From Paracoccaceae bacterium (GTDB lineage: Bacteria > Pseudomonadota > Alphaproteobacteria > Rhodobacterales > Rhodobacteraceae), in assembly GCA_027030435.1 (NCBI GenBank), contig JALVEX010000153.1, positions 1 through 34,691 of the forward strand: DNA of 34,691 nt, in the 5' to 3' direction. Of this stretch, positions 31,495 to 34,691 are shown in pieces; within the stretch, counting starts at the first letter, position 1, and each line of letters begins with the position of its first letter. The translations under genes were made by a program, and so were the position numbers. Below the pieces are notes generated by a model. The model was not told the origin of the DNA, searched no databases, and saw only the letters and a program-made list of their open reading frames with translations.

Positions 31495-31708
31495 CGTTCT
31501 GAGGACGTTGCAGGAAATCCACGTCGGGTTAGCCACCCTTCTCAAGGAAGGTAAAATGCTTGCATCCCCATCCCTTTTCGCACCAAATTCGCGAGGATGG
31601 AGGGGCTGACAAAGCTGAGTATGCCATGACTTTTCCCATGATGACCACAGGCCGCAAGCATGCCTCTCCCACGCAAATCGGATTTCCCGTATTCGCCGGC
31701 GCTGTGAA
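31495..31708. other. Intergenic region with a possible 17-codon micro-ORF
   Basis: No full gene fits these 214 bases. A 17-codon ORF (31556-31609, MLASPSLFAPNSRGWRG) has a good Shine-Dalgarno sequence (AAGGAAGG four bases before ATG). Its first 8 bases, ATGCTTGC, are perfectly complementary to GCAAGCAT at 31654-31661, so an RNA fold could hide that start. The epimerase ATG at 31709 has no clear ribosome site. This may be a leader-type arrangement or chance. Confidence 0.25.
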
Positions 31709-32653
31709 ATGAAGCTTGTAATAACCGGCGGGCTCGGCTTCATCGGGATCAATCTCGCCCAGCACATCCGCCGGCATCACGACGGCATCCATCTGACAGC
31801 CATCGACTGGCTGGAAAATCCCGCGCGTGAAGACTGCGAGCTATTTGATCACGTGCATCACGGCGATTTCTCCGCGCCCGATGCACTGCCCCTTCTGGAG
31901 GGTGCGGACGCGATCGTGCATCTCGCGGCCTGCTCGAGCGTGCAGGAATCGCTTCGCGATCCGGCCTTCTGCTTTCGCAACAATGTAGCCGCCTCGTTCC
32001 GCCTGATCGACCACATGCGCCGCCATGCGCGCGGGGCGAAGCTTGTCTTTGCCTCCACCGGCGGCGCCATCATCGGCAACAGCGATGCTCCCATACGGGA
32101 AACTGATCCCCCCCGCCCGATTTCGCCTTATGGCGCCTCCAAGCTCGCGGTGGAAGGCATGATCTCGGCCAACGCCGCGGCCTATGGGCTGAATGGCGTG
32201 AACCTGCGTTTGGCCAATGTCTACGGCCCCCACAGCAGACGGCAAAGCGGCGTCGTGGCGGAATTCTGCCGCGCCGCCCTTGGCAATGGCGTGCTGCGCA
32301 TCAATGGCGATGGGCGCCAGACACGTGATTTCATCCATGCCGATGATGTTTCCCGCGCCGTCATGGAAGTGATCGCCACCGATCTGCGCGGCACCTTCAA
32401 TATCGGTACCGGCAAGGCAATCTCCATCCTCGAGCTTGTGGAAATCATCGAGCGGAATGCGCCGGAGCATGTTGCACTCAAGCGCGTTCACAGGCCTGCG
32501 TCTGATGGGGAAGTTATGCACAGCTGCTCCGATATCAGCCTGATCCGCGAGGCAATCGGCTACCACCCCCGCATAGGGCTTGAAGAGGGCATCAGGGATA
32601 CGATGGCCTGGTTTCGCGAGAATGAAAGAGTTATCGCCGCAGTTGCTGAGTGA
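31709..32653 (+). CDS. NAD-dependent sugar-nucleotide epimerase/dehydratase
   Basis: A 314-residue extended short-chain dehydrogenase of the UDP-glucose 4-epimerase/dTDP-glucose dehydratase group, which would make a nucleotide sugar for polysaccharide synthesis. The Rossmann motif is GGLGFIG at 7-13, followed by VHLAACSSVQESLRDP. The catalytic region has FASTGG and YGASK, with Tyr near 141. Next is the family stretch LRLANVYGPHSR, then GDGRQTRDFIHADDVSRAVM and FNIGTGKAISILELVEII. The exact reaction (4-epimerase, C-5 or dehydratase) is not determined. Its last 23 bases overlap the convergent yjbF gene. With the sugar transferase it forms the plus-strand half of the exopolysaccharide region. 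Confidence 0.9.
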   Translation: MKLVITGGLGFIGINLAQHIRRHHDGIHLTAIDWLENPAREDCELFDHVHHGDFSAPDALPLLEGADAIVHLAACSSVQESLRDPAFCFRNNVAASFRLIDHMRRHARGAKLVFASTGGAIIGNSDAPIRETDPPRPISPYGASKLAVEGMISANAAAYGLNGVNLRLANVYGPHSRRQSGVVAEFCRAALGNGVLRINGDGRQTRDFIHADDVSRAVMEVIATDLRGTFNIGTGKAISILELVEIIERNAPEHVALKRVHRPASDGEVMHSCSDISLIREAIGYHPRIGLEEGIRDTMAWFRENERVIAAVAE

Positions 32654-33338
32654 CCAGATAGCCAACGCCCGGGCTCACCCACTGACGCGATTGCCAGATA
32701 TGGCCATCGCCCGCCACCCAATATGTATTGCCAATGCTCTTCCCAGCGCCCGAGTTGCAGGCCTCATCCATGCGCCGAGATGAAACCCTGAGATTGCCGA
32801 TGGCAAGCTTTTGTGCCGGACCGGGCGTTACGCTGCATTGGAAATTGATGGCGTATATCTTGCCCTCGCCATCGAGAAAATGCATCTCGCGCCGGGCCTT
32901 GCCGCCGCGCCTTGCGCGCACCAGAGCGGAAACGCCATCCACCTGCGCATACATAAGATCATCACCAAGGCCGCGGGTTTCGACAAGAATGCCGCGTTTG
33001 AAGGTGAGGGTCTGCTTGCTGGCGGTTGTCCAGGTTTCGTAAGCGCCGTTCACCATGCTGCGGCCCATGATCGCGATCGCATTGCGGCTCTCGACAACGG
33101 CCAGCATCACCGGCCCCCTGACGGCACGAAGCGCGATCGGGATGAGCGCGGCGGGATTGGCAGCATTGGCCGGCGTCACCTTCCCGGCCCTCTGTCCGCC
33201 TCCCGCCCTGCTCTTCAGGGCACCGCCCACGAGGCGCGCACCAAGGCCGGCGTCGGGATCATTGCCACAGCCCGCAAGACTGCCCGCCATAACCACGGCC
33301 AGGGCAAGAGCTATCAGCTTGTGCCTGCGGATGTTCAT
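32631..33338 (-). CDS. yjbF: YjbF/GfcB-family lipoprotein (exopolysaccharide)
   Basis: A 235-residue lipoprotein with a signal peptide (MNIRRHKLIALALAVVMAGSLAGC) and lipobox LAGC, Cys24 acylated. The mature part matches, from memory, the YjbF/GfcB group linked to extracellular or group 4 capsule polysaccharide: RNAIAIMGRSMVNGAYETWTTASKQTLTFKRGILVETRGLGDDLMYAQVDG, ending WVSPGVGYLVTQQL. Members are thought to act at the outer membrane together with YjbH, but the mechanism is poorly known. Its ATG overlaps the yjbH stop by four bases (ATGA), so the pair is one translational unit. The 3' end overlaps the epimerase gene on the other strand by 23 bases. Confidence 0.87.
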   Translation of the reverse strand: MNIRRHKLIALALAVVMAGSLAGCGNDPDAGLGARLVGGALKSRAGGGQRAGKVTPANAANPAALIPIALRAVRGPVMLAVVESRNAIAIMGRSMVNGAYETWTTASKQTLTFKRGILVETRGLGDDLMYAQVDGVSALVRARRGGKARREMHFLDGEGKIYAINFQCSVTPGPAQKLAIGNLRVSSRRMDEACNSGAGKSIGNTYWVAGDGHIWQSRQWVSPGVGYLVTQQLRR

Positions 33339-34691
33339 CTCCAGAACCTCCCCCAGCGCGCCTCGAGATCGGGGCGGTGGGTATCCCGGACGCGCTCGTA
33401 GAGGCGGCCGCCCACCTCGAGCTGAGCGCCGCCGTCACGCGTGAGCGAACGCAGGGTGATATCGCTGCTGGCGCGCGAGGGCTGCCCTGTCAAAGCGCTG
33501 AAGGGGATGGTGAGGGTGATGCCCTTGTCAAACGATCCCTCACCGAAATCGGCGGCGGAAACGTTGGTAAAGGTGGCATAGGCCCCGATCTTCCAGCCAT
33601 TGGCAAATTCACGATTGAGCGAGATCGTGGTGCCCCAGTCGCCGGCCAGGTAACGGCCCACATCGACCTGCCCGTGGAAACCGTTGCCGAAGGCGTAATA
33701 GGCCGAGAGTTTGCCCATCGCGATATCGTAATCCTGAAAGCCGAAGCCCTGATCGAAATCGCGCTGCTTCACGTAATTGATCTCGGCCCCGAGGGCGAGG
33801 CGGCTGTCAACCGGCTTCCACAAAAGTTCGCCCGAAATGCCGCCATACATTTCTTCAAGATAGCCCACGGTGACACGGCTGTAGAGATTGCGCCCCGGCC
33901 GGGCATACCATGCGAGGGTGAGGTTCTCGAGCGCCGGATCGCCCTGTTTGTCATAAAGGGCGAAATCGGAGCGCACATGCGGCAGCGTGCTGTCGGATAC
34001 GCGGGTGGTGCTGTCGAGATTGCCGACGAGCTTCTTGCGAACGGAGCCTGCAAGCTCGAGCCCCGGCGCAAGCCGGTAGCGTGCCCTGGCGCGCAGGCCG
34101 AGATCGGCGCGAAGGGGGCTGTCGGGATCGAATATGCTTGCCCGCAGATATGGCGAGACGGACCAGGTGAGCCTCGGCGGGATGCCCGGCGTCGGGCGAA
34201 GCGCTGGATCGTCGGGGCCGGCGGCATCCTCGATGCGCGCGCGTGAAAGGATAGCCGTGGCCGGAGCATGCTCGAGCGCCTCGATATCGCGGCGCGCAAG
34301 CGTTACGCGGCTTGCAGGCACACCGCTGCGCAGGCTGGTAATGGTGATGGTTTCCACGCTTTCGGGCAGGGCACGCGTGAGCACACGCACGGTCCGCCCG
34401 ATGGCCTCGGGTTCGGCCATGTAGCGGGTATTCTCGATCCTCACTTCGGCGGTTCGGGGGTGGAGCGCCATAGCGGAAAGAAGAATCCCTTCCCTAGCCA
34501 GCGCTTCGGCTGCCGCCTGCTGGATCCCGGCTTTGGTGGAATTATCCTGCACCCATTGCGTATCCCAGCCGAGCGCGGATGCGCTGGCGCGCGGCTTCAC
34601 CGGCAGCGGCGCCGGCTCGTTACCGCTTGGGGCCGAGGATATGCGCGGATTGATCGCGAAAGAAAGCGAAGCGCCGATTTCATTGCCGTAG
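33335..34691 (-). CDS. yjbH: YjbH-family exopolysaccharide outer-membrane protein, partial
   Basis: This is the C-terminal part, about 450 residues, of a YjbH-type protein. The reading frame stays open to the right edge (YGNEIGASLSFAINPRISS...), so the listed GTG at 34600 is not the start and the N-terminus lies outside the window. The visible part has many alternating aromatic/charged strands typical of an outer-membrane beta-barrel: RLTWSVSPYLRASIFDPDSPLRADLGLRARARYRLAPGLELAGSVRKKLVGN, NLYSRVTVGYLEEMYGGISGELLWKPVDSRLALGAEINYVKQRDFDQGFGFQDY, DVGRYLAGDWGTTISLNREFANGWKIGAYATFT. YjbH family members occur in exopolysaccharide export loci and the C-terminus ends in a strand with terminal WGRFWR. 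It is followed by yjbF with an ATGA overlap. Confidence 0.87.
   Translation of the reverse strand, partial: YGNEIGASLSFAINPRISSAPSGNEPAPLPVKPRASASALGWDTQWVQDNSTKAGIQQAAAEALAREGILLSAMALHPRTAEVRIENTRYMAEPEAIGRTVRVLTRALPESVETITITSLRSGVPASRVTLARRDIEALEHAPATAILSRARIEDAAGPDDPALRPTPGIPPRLTWSVSPYLRASIFDPDSPLRADLGLRARARYRLAPGLELAGSVRKKLVGNLDSTTRVSDSTLPHVRSDFALYDKQGDPALENLTLAWYARPGRNLYSRVTVGYLEEMYGGISGELLWKPVDSRLALGAEINYVKQRDFDQGFGFQDYDIAMGKLSAYYAFGNGFHGQVDVGRYLAGDWGTTISLNREFANGWKIGAYATFTNVSAADFGEGSFDKGITLTIPFSALTGQPSRASSDITLRSLTRDGGAQLEVGGRLYERVRDTHRPDLEARWGRFWR

Noticed and set aside
32512-32520. DnaA box TTATGCACA
   Set aside because: A perfect match, but it is single and inside the epimerase coding sequence, with no neighbours. 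Chance is the simplest explanation.

Overview
The window looks like a chromosome segment of a high-GC alphaproteobacterium, most likely in the Rhodobacterales (Rhodobacteraceae-like). Three things point there: the gene order ubiB-ubiE / mutM-enoyl-CoA hydratase-rpsT-dnaA-dnaN-recF-gyrB, a RegA/PrrA/ActR redox regulator close to ahcY, and an intergenic motif of the type common in that order. There are no tRNAs, rRNAs, CRISPR arrays or intact insertion sequences. Nearly all of the DNA is coding, and many neighbours overlap by 4 to 23 bases.

Layout. 0.1-4.5 kb, minus strand: fadH-type dienoyl-CoA reductase, then the ubiquinone genes ubiE-ubiB. 4.6-13.4 kb, plus strand: mutM, an enoyl-CoA hydratase, rpsT with a clear promoter and terminator, a 440-base non-coding stretch, then dnaA, dnaN, recF and gyrB. 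13.4-17 kb, minus strand: rpsO-pnp and a DUF1643/DUF5665-like pair. 17-20.2 kb: map (+), rsmD with a ferredoxin-reductase-like flavoprotein (-), and a Prx5-type peroxiredoxin (+). 20.2-25.9 kb, minus strand: a RidA-GDPD-GNAT operon and a type I secretion ABC/HlyD pair. 25.9-30.6 kb: mlaA-mlaC, regA with a translationally coupled small lipoprotein, an HD-domain hydrolase (-) and ahcY. 30.8-34.7 kb: an exopolysaccharide region with a phosphoglycosyl transferase, a sugar-nucleotide epimerase, and a minus-strand yjbH (running off the right edge)-yjbF pair.

How the genes work together. The centre is the replication and genome-maintenance core (initiator, clamp, RecF, gyrase B, MutM) joined to translation and RNA-decay genes (S20, S15, PNPase, MetAP, RsmD). 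The flanks hold quinone and fatty-acid metabolism, envelope lipid homeostasis (MlaA/MlaC), redox control (RegA), the SAM cycle (AhcY), export (type I secretion) and the start of a surface-polysaccharide locus. I found no clearly new multi-gene system. The most interesting signals are four GANTC (CcrM-type) sites clustered with inverted repeats between rpsT and dnaA, another GANTC site inside the rpsT promoter spacer, an uncharacterised lipoprotein fused by a GTGA overlap to a regA that lacks its usual regB/senC neighbours, and a strong GATC/GAT bias across the window.
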